A DNA stretch of 64,000 bases from NP936 sp002726085 (GCA_036012905.1 DASCQF010000109.1:80685-144684), one strand, 5' to 3'; shown: positions 25,604-35,270, counted from the stretch's first letter. Made by a program: numbers and translations. Notes: generated by a model not told the origin, from the letters alone.

Positions 25604-27772
25604 ATGACAACCCTAGGCCTCGACGGAATTGACTCGCTTCCGGCGCGCATCGAACGACTTGGCGAGCTCGCGCTCGATCTCTGGTGGAGCTGGAACCCGC
25701 ACGCCCGGAACGTCTTCCGTCGTCTCGACTACACGCTCTGGCGATCGACTGACCACAACCCGGTGCGGATGCTCCGGCTGCTGCCACCCGCGGCACTCGA
25801 AAAGGCCAGCCGAGACCCGATCTTCCTGGATCTCTACGACCATGCGCTAGCCGGCCTGGACCCGACCCGGACTGCCACCGGGACCTGGTGGAGCGAGCGG
25901 ATGCCCGCGATGCCCGGCCGGTCGATCGCCTATTTCTCAGCCGAGTTCGCAATCCATCAGTCGCTACCGATCTACGCCGGCGGCCTTGGTGTGCTGGCGG
26001 GTGATATCTGCAAGGAGGGTAGCGACCTTGGGCTGCCGCTCCTCGGGGTCGGCTTCATGTACCCGCAGGGCTACTTCCACCAGCACGTGTCAGCCGACGG
26101 CTGGCAACAGGAAGGCTACGAACAGCTGAACTGGGCCGACGCGCCTGTGACCCCGGCGGTGACACCAGGTGGACGACCGTGTGTCGTCACGGTGCCGCTC
26201 GGTAGCCGTACGGTGAAGGTCTCGGTCTGGCGCGTGCGCCTCGGGCGCACCAAGCTGTATCTCCTCGACACCGGTCTCGAGGAAAACGCGCCGTGGGACC
26301 GGGAGCTCTCCGCCCGGCTGTACGGCGGCGACACCGAGACTCGTATCCAGCAAGAGATCATTCTTGGAGTCGGCGGCGTGCGGGCACTCCGAGCTCTGGG
26401 CTCCGACCCGGTGGTCTGGCATCTCAACGAGGGCCATGCCGCATTCGTCGTGCTCCAACGGATGCGCGAGCTGACCGAGCAGGGTCAGAGCTTCGAGACC
26501 GCCCTGGCCGAAGTGCGGCGAACAACGGTGTTCACCACGCACACACCTGTCCCGGCCGGACACGACACGTTCCCGTTCCGCCTCGTCGAAGCCCATCTCG
26601 CCGGCTGCTGGGGCACGCTCAGAGGTCACCGTGAGGCGTTTCTGGCGCTGGGTAATTACGACAACGGCAGCGGCCCACACTTCAATATGACCGCGCTGGC
26701 ATTGCGCACGGCCGGGCAGGTCAACGCCGTCAGCCAGCTCCATGCTGGCGTGACCAGACAAATGTGGGCGCCGATCTGGCCAGGCCTGAAGGACGACCGC
26801 CACCCGGTGCGCGCCCTGACAAACGGCATCCACATTGGAACGTGGGTGGCCAGCCGACTGGCGCAGCTGTTCGACCAGTATCTCGGCGCGAACTGGCGAG
26901 ACCAGCGCGACGACGGGGTTTGGGACCGCGTGCGCGAGATTCCGGACACCGAGCTCTGGGGGGTTCGACAGGAATTGCGCCGGTATCTGTTCGATTTCAT
27001 TCGCGAGAGGGCGCGTCAACGCTGGACCAACGAGCGGGTCGGCGGCGGCCAGGTCCTGGCTGCCGGGACACTGCTCGACCCAAACGCGCTGACCATCGGA
27101 TTTGCCCGGAGGTTCACCGAGTACAAGCGCCCCGAGCTCATCTTCACCGACCCCGAGCGACTGGCTCGCCTGCTGACCGCAGCCAAGCGACCGGTCCAGC
27201 TCGTGTTCGCGGGCAAGGCACACCCGGCCGATGATCCGGGTAAACATCATCTCCAGCACGTCTACCAGCGAGCGCTCGACGGTGCCTTCGGCGGGCGGGT
27301 GGCCTTCGTCGACGACTACGACCTGCATGTCGCGCACTTCCTGGTCCAGGGCTGCGACGTCTGGCTCAACAACCCGCGCAAGCCGCTCGAGGCCAGTGGG
27401 ACCAGCGGCATGAAGGCGGCCCTCAACGGCGTGCCACACCTGAGCATCGGAGACGGCTGGTGGGCGGAAGGATACGCCGGCGACAACGGTTGGCTCATCG
27501 ACGGCGGCGAGCACCCGGACCGTGCCTCCACCGACGCCGCCGACGCCGACGCGCTTTACACGCTCCTCGAGCGGAAGGTGGTCCCGGCCTTCTACGACCG
27601 TGACGACGCCGATCTGCCCCGGCGATGGCTCGCGATTGTGCGACAGGCGATCCGCGCTGTCGCACCGCGCTTCACGACCCGGCGGATGGTGACTGAGTAT
27701 GTCGAACAGATGTACGCACCGGCGATACGCGGCAGCGGGTACGAGTACCCGCAGGAGACAGGAGAAACCTGA
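25604..27772 (+). CDS. glgP: Alpha-glucan (glycogen/maltodextrin) phosphorylase
   Basis: A 722-residue member of the alpha-glucan phosphorylase group that carries an N-terminal DUF3417-like region (ARIERLGELALDLWWSWNPHARNVF). It releases glucose-1-phosphate from alpha-1,4-glucans. The pyridoxal phosphate lysine is K604 in ASGTSGMKAALNG. FTTHTPVPAGHDTFP, the NGIHIGTWVA block and FARRFTEYKRPELIF are further family marks. It is shorter than the classical 800+ residue GlgP, as usual for this branch. No other glycogen gene is adjacent. Confidence 0.95.
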   Translation: MTTLGLDGIDSLPARIERLGELALDLWWSWNPHARNVFRRLDYTLWRSTDHNPVRMLRLLPPAALEKASRDPIFLDLYDHALAGLDPTRTATGTWWSERMPAMPGRSIAYFSAEFAIHQSLPIYAGGLGVLAGDICKEGSDLGLPLLGVGFMYPQGYFHQHVSADGWQQEGYEQLNWADAPVTPAVTPGGRPCVVTVPLGSRTVKVSVWRVRLGRTKLYLLDTGLEENAPWDRELSARLYGGDTETRIQQEIILGVGGVRALRALGSDPVVWHLNEGHAAFVVLQRMRELTEQGQSFETALAEVRRTTVFTTHTPVPAGHDTFPFRLVEAHLAGCWGTLRGHREAFLALGNYDNGSGPHFNMTALALRTAGQVNAVSQLHAGVTRQMWAPIWPGLKDDRHPVRALTNGIHIGTWVASRLAQLFDQYLGANWRDQRDDGVWDRVREIPDTELWGVRQELRRYLFDFIRERARQRWTNERVGGGQVLAAGTLLDPNALTIGFARRFTEYKRPELIFTDPERLARLLTAAKRPVQLVFAGKAHPADDPGKHHLQHVYQRALDGAFGGRVAFVDDYDLHVAHFLVQGCDVWLNNPRKPLEASGTSGMKAALNGVPHLSIGDGWWAEGYAGDNGWLIDGGEHPDRASTDAADADALYTLLERKVVPAFYDRDDADLPRRWLAIVRQAIRAVAPRFTTRRMVTEYVEQMYAPAIRGSGYEYPQETGET

Positions 27773-27872
27773 CGGCTTCGCCGGCCTCGGCCTACCCCTG
27801 CCCTGAGACGGAGTTGTCAGGACGTCGGGATTCCAGCGAGGAGCAGACTCGCCGAACAACGCGGCGTCCGAT

Positions 27873-28268
27873 TCACTGGCCGCTGATCGGGGGGTGGTGG
27901 AGAATCTGGATGGTATTGCCGTCGGGATCGAACAGGTAGAGGGACCGGGCCCCGTCGCGGTGCGTGCGTGGGCGCGCCTTGAACCGCACGCCATGCGCAT
28001 CGAGATACGTGGCCCAGCGGTCGACGTCCTCCGGCTCCCGAACGAGCAGGCCCAAGTGGTCGAGCCGACCAGCCTCCCACGAACGATCGGGACCGGCCCG
28101 ATGCAGGGCCAGGTTGTCGGTGCCCGAGGTCAAATAGACGTTGTCCGGGTCCGGCTCCCATTCAACCCGGAAACCCAGCCGGTCGATGTAGAAGCTCTTC
28201 ATCTCGTCGAACGCCCGCGCAAAGAGCGCCAGATGCCGCAACCCCAGGTGAGCTGGTCGCTCAGTCAT
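27873..28268 (-). CDS. VOC / glyoxalase family protein
   Basis: A 131-residue protein with the paired beta-alpha-beta-beta-beta modules of the vicinal-oxygen-chelate fold: HLGLRHLALFARAFDEMKSFYIDRLGFRVEWEPD, then GRLDHLGLLVREPEDVDRWATYL, and SLYLFDPDGNTIQILH. A metal site of His in each half and a late glutamate or glutamine is partly kept (HLAL, HLGL). Substrate unknown. It converges with glgP and diverges from the next gene. Confidence 0.85.
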   Translation of the reverse strand: MTERPAHLGLRHLALFARAFDEMKSFYIDRLGFRVEWEPDPDNVYLTSGTDNLALHRAGPDRSWEAGRLDHLGLLVREPEDVDRWATYLDAHGVRFKARPRTHRDGARSLYLFDPDGNTIQILHHPPISGQ

Positions 28269-28321
28269 TCCGTCAGTCTACTCGCTCGCGCTACGGCGGG
28301 TCTCTGAACTAAGATCTCGGG

Positions 28322-28780
28322 ATGTCTCCACGGTCGGCCGCCCAGGCGCGATGTGCGTTGTGCGGTGTCAAGGATGTATCCGAGCCCCGTAGCGAGGCGA
28401 AGTATTGCCGCGACTGCTGGGACAAGAAGATAGCCGTCGAGGACATCGTCGCCAGGGAGTTCGCCCTCAAGCGATACATCCGGGCCCACAGCGCCGAGAA
28501 GTACCTCGTGTATCATTCGACGCTGAAACGGCCGTGTGGCCAACTCATCGTCGTCGACGACGGCTACGACCTGTTCCTGACTTTGGTGCTGTATCCCAGC
28601 TTCGCCTGGGACGAGGCGGCGTATCATCTCGAAGGCGACCCAGAGGGCCGGTCATTCGTGGAGATTTTGGTCGACGTGGTGGCGGCCGAGGTGATCGAGC
28701 CGTGGGGCGGCGGAAAGTGGCACCTGGAGATTTTCCATTCCAGAGACGCCGAGCCCGAGGACTGGAACGGAGAAATGTGA
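28322..28780 (+). CDS. Zinc-ribbon protein of unknown function
   Basis: A 152-residue protein. Near the N-terminus, CALC and CRDC, separated by about 15 residues, form a likely zinc ribbon. The rest is a soluble mixed domain rich in aromatic and acidic residues (YLVYHSTLKRPCGQLIVVDDGYDLF, LYPSFAWDEAAYHLEGD, WGGGKWHLEIF). The family is not recognised. The downstream promoter and lipoprotein gene suggest it is transcribed alone. Confidence 0.7.
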   Translation: MSPRSAAQARCALCGVKDVSEPRSEAKYCRDCWDKKIAVEDIVAREFALKRYIRAHSAEKYLVYHSTLKRPCGQLIVVDDGYDLFLTLVLYPSFAWDEAAYHLEGDPEGRSFVEILVDVVAAEVIEPWGGGKWHLEIFHSRDAEPEDWNGEM

Positions 28781-28782
28781 CG

Positions 28783-28811
28783 TTGAGGTTTCGGGCGACG
28801 CACCATATAAT
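28783..28811 (+). promoter_or_regulatory. Sigma-70 promoter for the lipoprotein gene
   Basis: TTGAGG (28783-28788), a 17-bp spacer and TATAAT (28806-28811). The predicted transcript starts about 40 nt before the lipoprotein start codon, and GGAGG at 28843-28847 gives the ribosome site. Confidence 0.82.
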
Positions 28812-28856
28812 GCGCCCGACGTGTTGTGAATCAGAGCAATCCGGAGGTCAACAACT

Positions 28857-29405
28857 ATGAGACGCCTGAATCTAACGGCGCTACTCGGTTCGGTGGTGGT
28901 CGTCATGCTCTCGGTCGGTTGTGCGGGCGGCGAGGCCGCGGACAGCGTAGAGGTGGCAGCGCCGGCCGTGGAGATCGGGCTGCGCGAATTGCTCGACAGC
29001 CAGCCCGACTCGCGGCTGGTCGCGGCCATGCGCGGTCCGGGGCAGGTCGGCTATCTACAGCCGCGGTCGCGACGCGACGGTAACGACATGGTGACGACAT
29101 TCCGGATCAAGAACATCTCGACCGGCGCGCTCGCGGGCTTCAAGGTGGACGAATTCTGGTATGACGACGCCGGCGACACCGTGACCGGAGGCTCCTTCCG
29201 AAAGCGGGAGCCGTTCCTGCCGGAAGAGGTCATAGAGGTGGAGTTGCGGATTCCGCGCAACTCGCGGATGTCGCGTAGCAACTACGAATTCAGCCACCAG
29301 AACGGCCTAGTCGAGGCCAACCTCTTCGATGAGATGGAGGAGCCGACGCCGATGGAGGAAGCGGCCGAAGAGACCGACGCCGCCGCAGAGACCCCGGCAC
29401 GCTAG
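28857..29405 (+). CDS. Lipoprotein with an Fn3/FxLYD-like domain
   Basis: A 182-residue predicted lipoprotein. The signal MRRLNLTALLGSVVVVMLSVGC ends in a lipobox (LSVGC) with the lipid cysteine at residue 22. The middle part (MVTTFRIKNISTGALAGFKVDEFWYDDAGDTVTGGSFRKREPFLPEEVIEVELRIPRN) looks like a small beta-sandwich of the kind seen in FxLYD proteins; this is inference. The C-terminus is Glu/Ala-rich and probably disordered. It has its own promoter. Confidence 0.78.
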   Translation: MRRLNLTALLGSVVVVMLSVGCAGGEAADSVEVAAPAVEIGLRELLDSQPDSRLVAAMRGPGQVGYLQPRSRRDGNDMVTTFRIKNISTGALAGFKVDEFWYDDAGDTVTGGSFRKREPFLPEEVIEVELRIPRNSRMSRSNYEFSHQNGLVEANLFDEMEEPTPMEEAAEETDAAAETPAR

Positions 29406-29837
29406 CCTACAGCCCCTCGACCCTCTCGAACCTGACGAAGGCGCCCGCGAACCCAGACGTTCGCGCGGCGCCTTCTCGCTGTGCGGCCTGCCGCTCACCA
29501 TCCTGTCTGGAGCGCGCCGAGGCCGCGCGTCGCCGTTCCGGCCGCCCCGCCCTCGCACCAGACTCCTCGAGTGATGCGAATCGGGTCTGGCGCGTCAACT
29601 TTTGTTCGCGGTGCTTTTGCTCTCGTGTCGCTCAGAGAGTCTGGCCACCCGCGTAGCGGGGCCCTTGAAGAATGGTCGCCTAGCGAGGCGGGAGCCGACG
29701 GCATCTGGGTGATCTGAGGCGGAACCTCGCTAGAACCCTCCGTTCCAACCTTCCGACATAGCCCGGCGTCCTAACAAGAGAGGATGGAGAATTACCTGCC
29801 AACGGCCGACGGCGTGGCCACTGCTATACTGCCCGCC
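29406..29837. other. 432-bp intergenic region with an inverted composite repeat
   Basis: No convincing gene. It holds an inverted copy of the composite REP-like element: CCCGCGTAGCGGG at 29648-29660, CTAGCGAGG at 29680-29688 and CCTCGCTAG at 29725-29733, the last two forming a 9-bp inverted pair. The region lies between the lipoprotein and the M24 peptidase. Confidence 0.7.
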
Positions 29838-31019
29838 ATGAGGCTGGATATTGCCGCGGTACAGCGCGCGCTACGCGACGACGGTCTCGACGCGTGGCTG
29901 TTGTACGACTTTCACGGCTCAAATCCGATCGCTCGCCGGGTGACCGGGCTGAACGCAGCAGCCAAGCTGACGACACGGCGCTGGTACTATCTGATTCCGG
30001 CCGACGGCGCGCCACGGGCGCTCGTGCACGCGATCGAAGACGACCGCCTCGATCATCTTCCCGGAGACAAGACCCGGTATGCGCGGCACGGCGAGCTCGA
30101 CGCGGGACTGCGCGCGCTGCTGATCGGCTGCGCGTCCGTGGCGATGGAGTTCTCGCCCGGGTGCGCCATACCCTACGTCTCACGGGTCGACGCCGGCACG
30201 GTCGATTCGATCCGCGCGCTCGGTGTCGAAGTGCTATCGTCAGGCGACCTGGTCCAGCGGTTCGAAGCAGTCTGGGACGCGGCGGCGCTCGAGTCCCACG
30301 AGACCGCCTCCCGAGCGCTCTATGCCATCAAAGACCGAGCATTCGACCTGGTGACCCAGCGGATGCGTGACGGCGATTCGGTCACCGAGCTGGAGGTCCA
30401 GGACGCGATGGCCGGCTGGTTCGAGCAGGAGGGCCTGATCAGCGACTCCCGCCCGGTGGTGGCGGCACAAGAGAACGCGGGCGACCCACACTACCTGCCG
30501 ACACGCGAGCGGCATCGGGTCATCGACCCCGGCGTGGTACTGCTGCTCGATCTGTGGGGCAAACTGCCCACACCGGGAGCGGTCTATGCCGACATCACGT
30601 GGATGGGATTCACCGGGACCACCGTGCCGACCCGGTATGCCAAGGCGTTCACCGTGATCCGAGAGGGACGTGACGCGGCGGTCTCACTGGTCGAGCAGGC
30701 GGTGCGCGACCGTCGCGAGCTACGCGGCTGGGAAGTCGACCGAGCAACACGCGATCTAGTTACCGCGGCCGGACTCGGGGACCATTTCATCCACCGAACA
30801 GGACATAGTCTGGGAGAGGAAGTCCATGGCAACGGCGCGCATCTCGACGATTTCGAGACGCACGACGAGCGCCGGCTGCTCCCGGGCACCGGCGTGACCG
30901 TCGAGCCCGGCGTGTATTTCGAGGACTTCGGTCTCCGAACAGAAGTCAACCTGCACATCGGGCAGGAATCGGCGACCGTCACAGGTCCCTTGCAGACGGA
31001 AATCAGGACGTTGAGGTAA
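29838..31019 (+). CDS. M24 family metallopeptidase (Xaa-Pro peptidase type)
   Basis: A 393-residue protein with a creatinase-like N-terminal domain and a pita-bread catalytic domain. All five metal ligands are visible: the aspartates in LLLDLWG and YADITW, the histidine in HRTGHSLGEEVHG, and the glutamates in VTVEPGVYFED and LRTEVNLH. It should remove N-terminal residues before proline, or cleave a related imido bond. Start MRLDIAAVQRALRDDGLDAWLLYDF is chosen over an ATG at 29784 because the extra residues look non-coding. A Do-like protease follows 23 bp downstream. Confidence 0.9.
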   Translation: MRLDIAAVQRALRDDGLDAWLLYDFHGSNPIARRVTGLNAAAKLTTRRWYYLIPADGAPRALVHAIEDDRLDHLPGDKTRYARHGELDAGLRALLIGCASVAMEFSPGCAIPYVSRVDAGTVDSIRALGVEVLSSGDLVQRFEAVWDAAALESHETASRALYAIKDRAFDLVTQRMRDGDSVTELEVQDAMAGWFEQEGLISDSRPVVAAQENAGDPHYLPTRERHRVIDPGVVLLLDLWGKLPTPGAVYADITWMGFTGTTVPTRYAKAFTVIREGRDAAVSLVEQAVRDRRELRGWEVDRATRDLVTAAGLGDHFIHRTGHSLGEEVHGNGAHLDDFETHDERRLLPGTGVTVEPGVYFEDFGLRTEVNLHIGQESATVTGPLQTEIRTLR

Positions 31020-31042
31020 GGTAGGGAGAGTGGAGGAGCAGG

Positions 31043-32563
31043 ATGTCAACACGTAGGAACACGCTGTTTTCCGGGGTGCTGATTGCCGTCACCTCGATGG
31101 CCATCGGCCTCGTGATCGCCGCACGACTCGACCTCGTGTCGAGCTCGGCGGCACAGACCTTCAACGCGTCGGCGCTGTCGGCCCTGCCGGAAATGAACAG
31201 CGCGCCGATCACTGGGCAGCTGGGCGCGAATACCTTCCGGGACATCGCGGAAGCGCAGAGCCCGATGGTGGTGAACATCCGCACCGAATCAAGGCGAAAC
31301 ACAGAGGGGCCGAGCGAATTCTTCGGTGGCGACGAGCTGTTCCGACGTTTCTTCGGCGATCCACCCGAACCCGGCCAACAGCCGCGTGAGCAACCAGCGG
31401 TTTCCGCCGGCACCGGCTTCGTCATCGACCAGGCGGGCTACATTCTCACCAACAACCACGTCGTGCAGGACGCCACCAAGATCGAGATCTCCTTCTTGGG
31501 CGATGACGACGAGACCTACGAGGCCCGGGTGGTCGGGCGCGACCGGTTGACCGACAGCGCGTTGATCGAGCTGATCGAGCACCCCGACTACGAGCTGCCG
31601 GAAGCACTGTTCGGTGACTCGAGTCAGATGCGCGCCGGCGACTGGGTCATGGCGATCGGGAACCCGTTCAACCTCGGGCACACCGTCACCGTCGGGGTGG
31701 TCAGTGCGGTTGGCCGGCCCTTCACGCAGATCCGGGGTCGGTCTCAGCCGGTCATTCAGACCGACGCGGCGATCAACCCCGGCAACTCGGGCGGACCGCT
31801 TCTGAACCTGCGTGGCGAAGTGATTGGAATCAACACCGCCATCGTGAGCGACCGACCCAGCAACCTGGGTATCGGCTTCGCCGTGCCGATCAACACGGTG
31901 CGTGATCTGCTGCCGCAGCTGCGTACCGGCAAGATCACGCGTGGAGTGATCGGCGTGTCAATTCTGCCGGTCACCAACGACGACTTCGAGTACCTGGGTC
32001 TCAGCGAGCGGGTGGGCGCGATCGTGCAGGCAATCGAGCCAAACGGGCCAGCCGACAATTCCGCCCTCGAGCCGGGCGACGTGATCGTAAGTTTCGACGG
32101 CGAGCGGGTCGAAGACATCGAGGACCTGCAGCAGAAGGTGGTCGACACCCGGCCAGGCTCGGTGGTCTCGTTGGGTGTCTACCGCGGCGGCGCGCCGACG
32201 ACCGTGGCGATCACGATCGGCGAGCTGGATCTCGAGGCCCAGGGACGACCGACCCCGGAGCCAATCGAAGATTTGAACAGCGGCTTCGGTATGAGCCTGG
32301 AGGACCTCACGGCCGAGACCGCGCGACAGCTCGACATCGACCCTGGAACGGCGGGCGCCGTCGTGACGGGCCTGGCCCCCGGCGGCCCGGCGCAGAGTGG
32401 CGGCATGGCTCCGGGCGATGTGATCACCCAAGTCAACCGGGTGCCGGTCAGCAGTGCAGCCGAGGCGATTCGGGAACTGAACCAGGTGGAGGCCGGACGC
32501 CCCGCCTTCTTGATGATCCTCAGAAACGGCTCGCAGATGTTTCTCCGGGTTCGCAAGGAGTAG
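31043..32563 (+). CDS. degP: Do-like periplasmic serine protease (DegP/HtrA family)
   Basis: A 506-residue protein with an N-terminal membrane or signal segment (residues about 9-27), a trypsin-like domain and two PDZ domains. The catalytic triad is H139 (TNNHVV), D171 (TDSALI) and S249 (GNSGGPL). The PDZ domains start near residues 300 and 400. It serves envelope protein quality control, degrading or holding misfolded proteins. GGAG-rich leader DNA precedes the ATG. Confidence 0.95.
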   Translation: MSTRRNTLFSGVLIAVTSMAIGLVIAARLDLVSSSAAQTFNASALSALPEMNSAPITGQLGANTFRDIAEAQSPMVVNIRTESRRNTEGPSEFFGGDELFRRFFGDPPEPGQQPREQPAVSAGTGFVIDQAGYILTNNHVVQDATKIEISFLGDDDETYEARVVGRDRLTDSALIELIEHPDYELPEALFGDSSQMRAGDWVMAIGNPFNLGHTVTVGVVSAVGRPFTQIRGRSQPVIQTDAAINPGNSGGPLLNLRGEVIGINTAIVSDRPSNLGIGFAVPINTVRDLLPQLRTGKITRGVIGVSILPVTNDDFEYLGLSERVGAIVQAIEPNGPADNSALEPGDVIVSFDGERVEDIEDLQQKVVDTRPGSVVSLGVYRGGAPTTVAITIGELDLEAQGRPTPEPIEDLNSGFGMSLEDLTAETARQLDIDPGTAGAVVTGLAPGGPAQSGGMAPGDVITQVNRVPVSSAAEAIRELNQVEAGRPAFLMILRNGSQMFLRVRKE

Positions 32564-32574
32564 GAACCGGATCC

Positions 32575-33744
32575 ATGTCGCTCCGCGCGCTGATCGTCCA
32601 GCGGATCCGAAACCACGGGCCGCTGACGACGGCGGCGTTCATGGACCTCGCGCTGTATCACCAGACCCTCGGCTACTACACCCGCGCGCCCCGCCGGACC
32701 GGGCGCGCGGGCGACTTCTACACCAGCGTCGACGTCGGGCCACAGTTCGGAGCGCTGCTGGCTACCCAGCTCGACGAGATGCACCGCCTGCTCGCCGCGA
32801 CCGGCTCCCCGACGTTCGATCTGGTGGAAGTCGGCGCGGGCAACGGACAGCTGGGGCGAGACCTGCTCGACGCTGCCCAAACTACCTACCCGGAGTTGTA
32901 CACGGCGACACGACTCACGCTGGTCGAGACGAGCGCCGCCGCTCGCGCAGCCCAGCCGGCCACCCTCGGGCGACACCGGGCTCGGCTCGCCGCCTCGTCG
33001 GCGGCTATGCCCGATCAGGTGTGTGGCGCGATCCTGGCGAACGAGCTGCTCGATGCGCTGCCGACCCACGCCGTCACGATGACCTCTGAGGGTCTGCGGG
33101 AAATCTACATCGACCTCGCCGGGGACCGCTTCGTGGAACGCATCGGGCCGCTCTCGTGCCCGGAGCTCGCGGCCTATCTCGCACGGCTCGACGTGGCCCT
33201 CGCCGCCGGCTGGCGCGGTGAGGTGAACCTGGCGGCGGCCGACTGGGTGCGTAGGGCCGCACGTCGGCTCCAGCGCGGCTTCGTGGTGCTGATCGATTAC
33301 GGACACACGGCGGGCGAGCTGTATTCGGGACCACACGACGGCAGCACGCTGACGACGTTCCGCCGCCATCTCGTTGGCAGTAACGGTGACGACCCGTACC
33401 AGCGCGGTGGCCCGGCATGGCTGGCCCACCCGGGCGAGCAGGACATCACGAGTCACGTGGACCTGACGACGCTCCGGGCGGTGGCCGAAGAGGAGGGCCT
33501 CGAGGTGCTCGGCCTGACCGACCAGAGCCATTTCCTGCTCGGCCTGGGAGCCCTCAACGAAACTGACTCCGGCACCGACCCCGATGGCGTCGAAGCGGTC
33601 AGACACCGCCTGGCCCTGAAGACGCTGCTGGTGCCGGGCGGGCTTGGCAGCACCCACAAGGTGATGCTGCTGGGCAAGCAGGTCGGCACACCGGCCCTGC
33701 GGGGCTGCTCGTTCAACCCACGAACGGCCGAGTCTCACGCCTAG
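32575..33744 (+). CDS. MidA/NDUFAF7-like SAM-dependent methyltransferase
   Basis: A 389-residue protein of the DUF185 family. Marks are MDLALYHQTLGYYTRA..GRAGDFYTSVDVGPQFGALLA, the SAM site VEVGAGNGQLGRDLL, ANELLDALPTH and LIDYGHTAGELY. The mitochondrial relative NDUFAF7 methylates an arginine of complex I subunit NDUFS2; bacterial members are assumed to be protein-arginine methyltransferases. It follows the Do-like protease by 11 bp and precedes the CYTH gene by 2 bp. Confidence 0.92.
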   Translation: MSLRALIVQRIRNHGPLTTAAFMDLALYHQTLGYYTRAPRRTGRAGDFYTSVDVGPQFGALLATQLDEMHRLLAATGSPTFDLVEVGAGNGQLGRDLLDAAQTTYPELYTATRLTLVETSAAARAAQPATLGRHRARLAASSAAMPDQVCGAILANELLDALPTHAVTMTSEGLREIYIDLAGDRFVERIGPLSCPELAAYLARLDVALAAGWRGEVNLAAADWVRRAARRLQRGFVVLIDYGHTAGELYSGPHDGSTLTTFRRHLVGSNGDDPYQRGGPAWLAHPGEQDITSHVDLTTLRAVAEEEGLEVLGLTDQSHFLLGLGALNETDSGTDPDGVEAVRHRLALKTLLVPGGLGSTHKVMLLGKQVGTPALRGCSFNPRTAESHA

Positions 33745-33746
33745 TC

Positions 33747-34304
33747 ATGGCAGAGATGATCGAGCGTGAGATCAAGTTGTGCTACGACAGCCCGGCCGCG
33801 GCGCGCCGGGCAGTTGTCGCGGCAGGCGCGACGCCGCTACGGGCGCGACGCCTGCAGAACGACTGCCTGCTCGACCGGGAGACCGACCCGCTTGGCGACC
33901 GCCACTGCACATTGCGCGTCCGGTTCGACGGCGACCGCGCGCTCCTCACGTTCAAGGGCAGGCCCGCGCTGGGCACGACGAAGGAGCGGGAAGAGCTCGA
34001 GACTACCGTGGGAGACGGCGAGCTACTGCTGAAGTTGCTCGAACGGCTGGGTTATCGGGTGTGGTTCAGGTACCAGAAATACCGCGAGGAATTCCGCCAC
34101 GGAGACCTGGTGATCGCGGTCGACGAATCTCCGATCGGCACGTTCGTCGAGCTCGAGGGAAGCGAGAAAGATATCCTCGCCATGGCGACGACGCTCCATC
34201 GCCCCGCCGCGGACTTCGTACTCGACTCATATCGCGCGCTCTTCCTCAACTATCGCGGGGCGCGCGGGTCGACGGCGACCGATATGCTGTTCGACACACT
34301 GTGA
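33747..34304 (+). CDS. CYTH domain protein (CyaB-like)
   Basis: A 185-residue CYTH protein. The EREIKL motif near the N-terminus (ExExK) is the hallmark of the triphosphate tunnel fold, and LRVRFDGDRALLTFKG, RYQKYREEF and VAVDESPIGTFVELEG supply the basic and acidic residues inside the tunnel. Members include class IV adenylate cyclases, thiamine triphosphatases and inorganic triphosphatases, so the substrate is open. Its stop overlaps the nucleotidyltransferase start. Confidence 0.9.
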   Translation: MAEMIEREIKLCYDSPAAARRAVVAAGATPLRARRLQNDCLLDRETDPLGDRHCTLRVRFDGDRALLTFKGRPALGTTKEREELETTVGDGELLLKLLERLGYRVWFRYQKYREEFRHGDLVIAVDESPIGTFVELEGSEKDILAMATTLHRPAADFVLDSYRALFLNYRGARGSTATDMLFDTL

Positions 34305-35269
34305 CCGCCACACTGCCATCCGCGCTCGTGCTCGCCGCCGGACTAGGCACCCGGCTCCGCCCGCTGACATTCTGCCGCGCGAAGGCGGCTGTGCCGGTCG
34401 CCGGCACCCCGCTGATTCGCCGGCACCTGGCCCGCCTGGCCGCGCAGGGTGTGCGCGATATCGTGGTGAATTTGCATCACCGGCCGGACACGATCGCGGC
34501 GCTGGTCGGCGACGGCGCCACGCTGGGCTGTCGTGTCCGCTACTCCTGGGAGCCCGTGCTGCTCGGGTCGGCGGGCGGGCCGCGACACGCCTTGACGCTG
34601 CTCGACAACCAGTTCTTTCTCGTCAACGGCGACACGCTCTGCGACGTTGACCTGGCGGCCCTGCTTGGCGCCCATCTCGCGCGACGGGCCCGTGTGACCC
34701 TTGTCGTGACATCGAACCCGGATCCGCAGCGATACGGTGGCATCATCTCGGACGCGAACGGATGGGTGACCGGGTTCACCCGGGCCGGTGACGCTCGCGA
34801 CGCGGCACACTTCGTCGGGGTCCAGATCGTCGACGCCTCGGTGTTCGAGCCTCTGCCGGACGGCGTCCCGACCGCGTCGATCGGCGGACTCTATGACACG
34901 CTGCTGGCCAAGCCGGAGCAAGTGGCGGCGCATAACGTCGACGGCCGTTTTCACGACATCGGGACCCCTGCCGACTACCTTGACACCACGCGGGCCGTCG
35001 ACGCTGCCGAAGGGCAACCGAGCGTGTCGTTCGGTCTCCGGAGCGTCGCGCACCCGTCGGCGCAGCTCGAGCGATCGGTGCTCTGGGACGATGTGACCAT
35101 CGAGGCCGGGTGTGTGGTGACCGACAGCATCATCACCGACGGTGTCCGTCTGGTCGAAGGAACCACACTCAACAGGCAAGCGGTCGTCCTGGCCCCGGCG
35201 TCACTGGAGGAAGCCACGGCGCTGCCCGGAGCCATCCGCATTGGTGAGCTGCTGGCGGTGCCGATCTAG
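34301..35269 (+). CDS. Sugar-1-phosphate nucleotidyltransferase
   Basis: A 322-residue nucleotidyltransferase. The signature ALVLAAGLGTRLRPLTFCRAKAAVPVAGTPLI opens the protein, and VNGDTLCDVD contains the metal-binding aspartate. After about residue 235 there is a short left-handed beta-helix-like tail (SVAHPSAQLERSVLWDDVTIEAGCVVTDSII). It uses a GTG start overlapping the CYTH stop by 4 nt. The kinase gene follows by 1 bp. Such a pair resembles MurU-AmgK of the peptidoglycan-recycling bypass, but MurU lacks a helix tail, so a mannose-1-phosphate guanylyltransferase-like role is equally possible. Confidence 0.88.
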   Translation: MTATLPSALVLAAGLGTRLRPLTFCRAKAAVPVAGTPLIRRHLARLAAQGVRDIVVNLHHRPDTIAALVGDGATLGCRVRYSWEPVLLGSAGGPRHALTLLDNQFFLVNGDTLCDVDLAALLGAHLARRARVTLVVTSNPDPQRYGGIISDANGWVTGFTRAGDARDAAHFVGVQIVDASVFEPLPDGVPTASIGGLYDTLLAKPEQVAAHNVDGRFHDIGTPADYLDTTRAVDAAEGQPSVSFGLRSVAHPSAQLERSVLWDDVTIEAGCVVTDSIITDGVRLVEGTTLNRQAVVLAPASLEEATALPGAIRIGELLAVPI

Positions 35270-35270
35270 G

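Noticed and set aside
25368..25607. 79-residue ORF between nadK and glgP
   Set aside because: Overlaps the nadK end, has no ribosome site and is basic, low-quality sequence.
29784..29837. Earlier ATG for the M24 peptidase
   Set aside because: The purine-rich stretch directly abuts the ATG without spacing, and the extra residues do not fit the family start.
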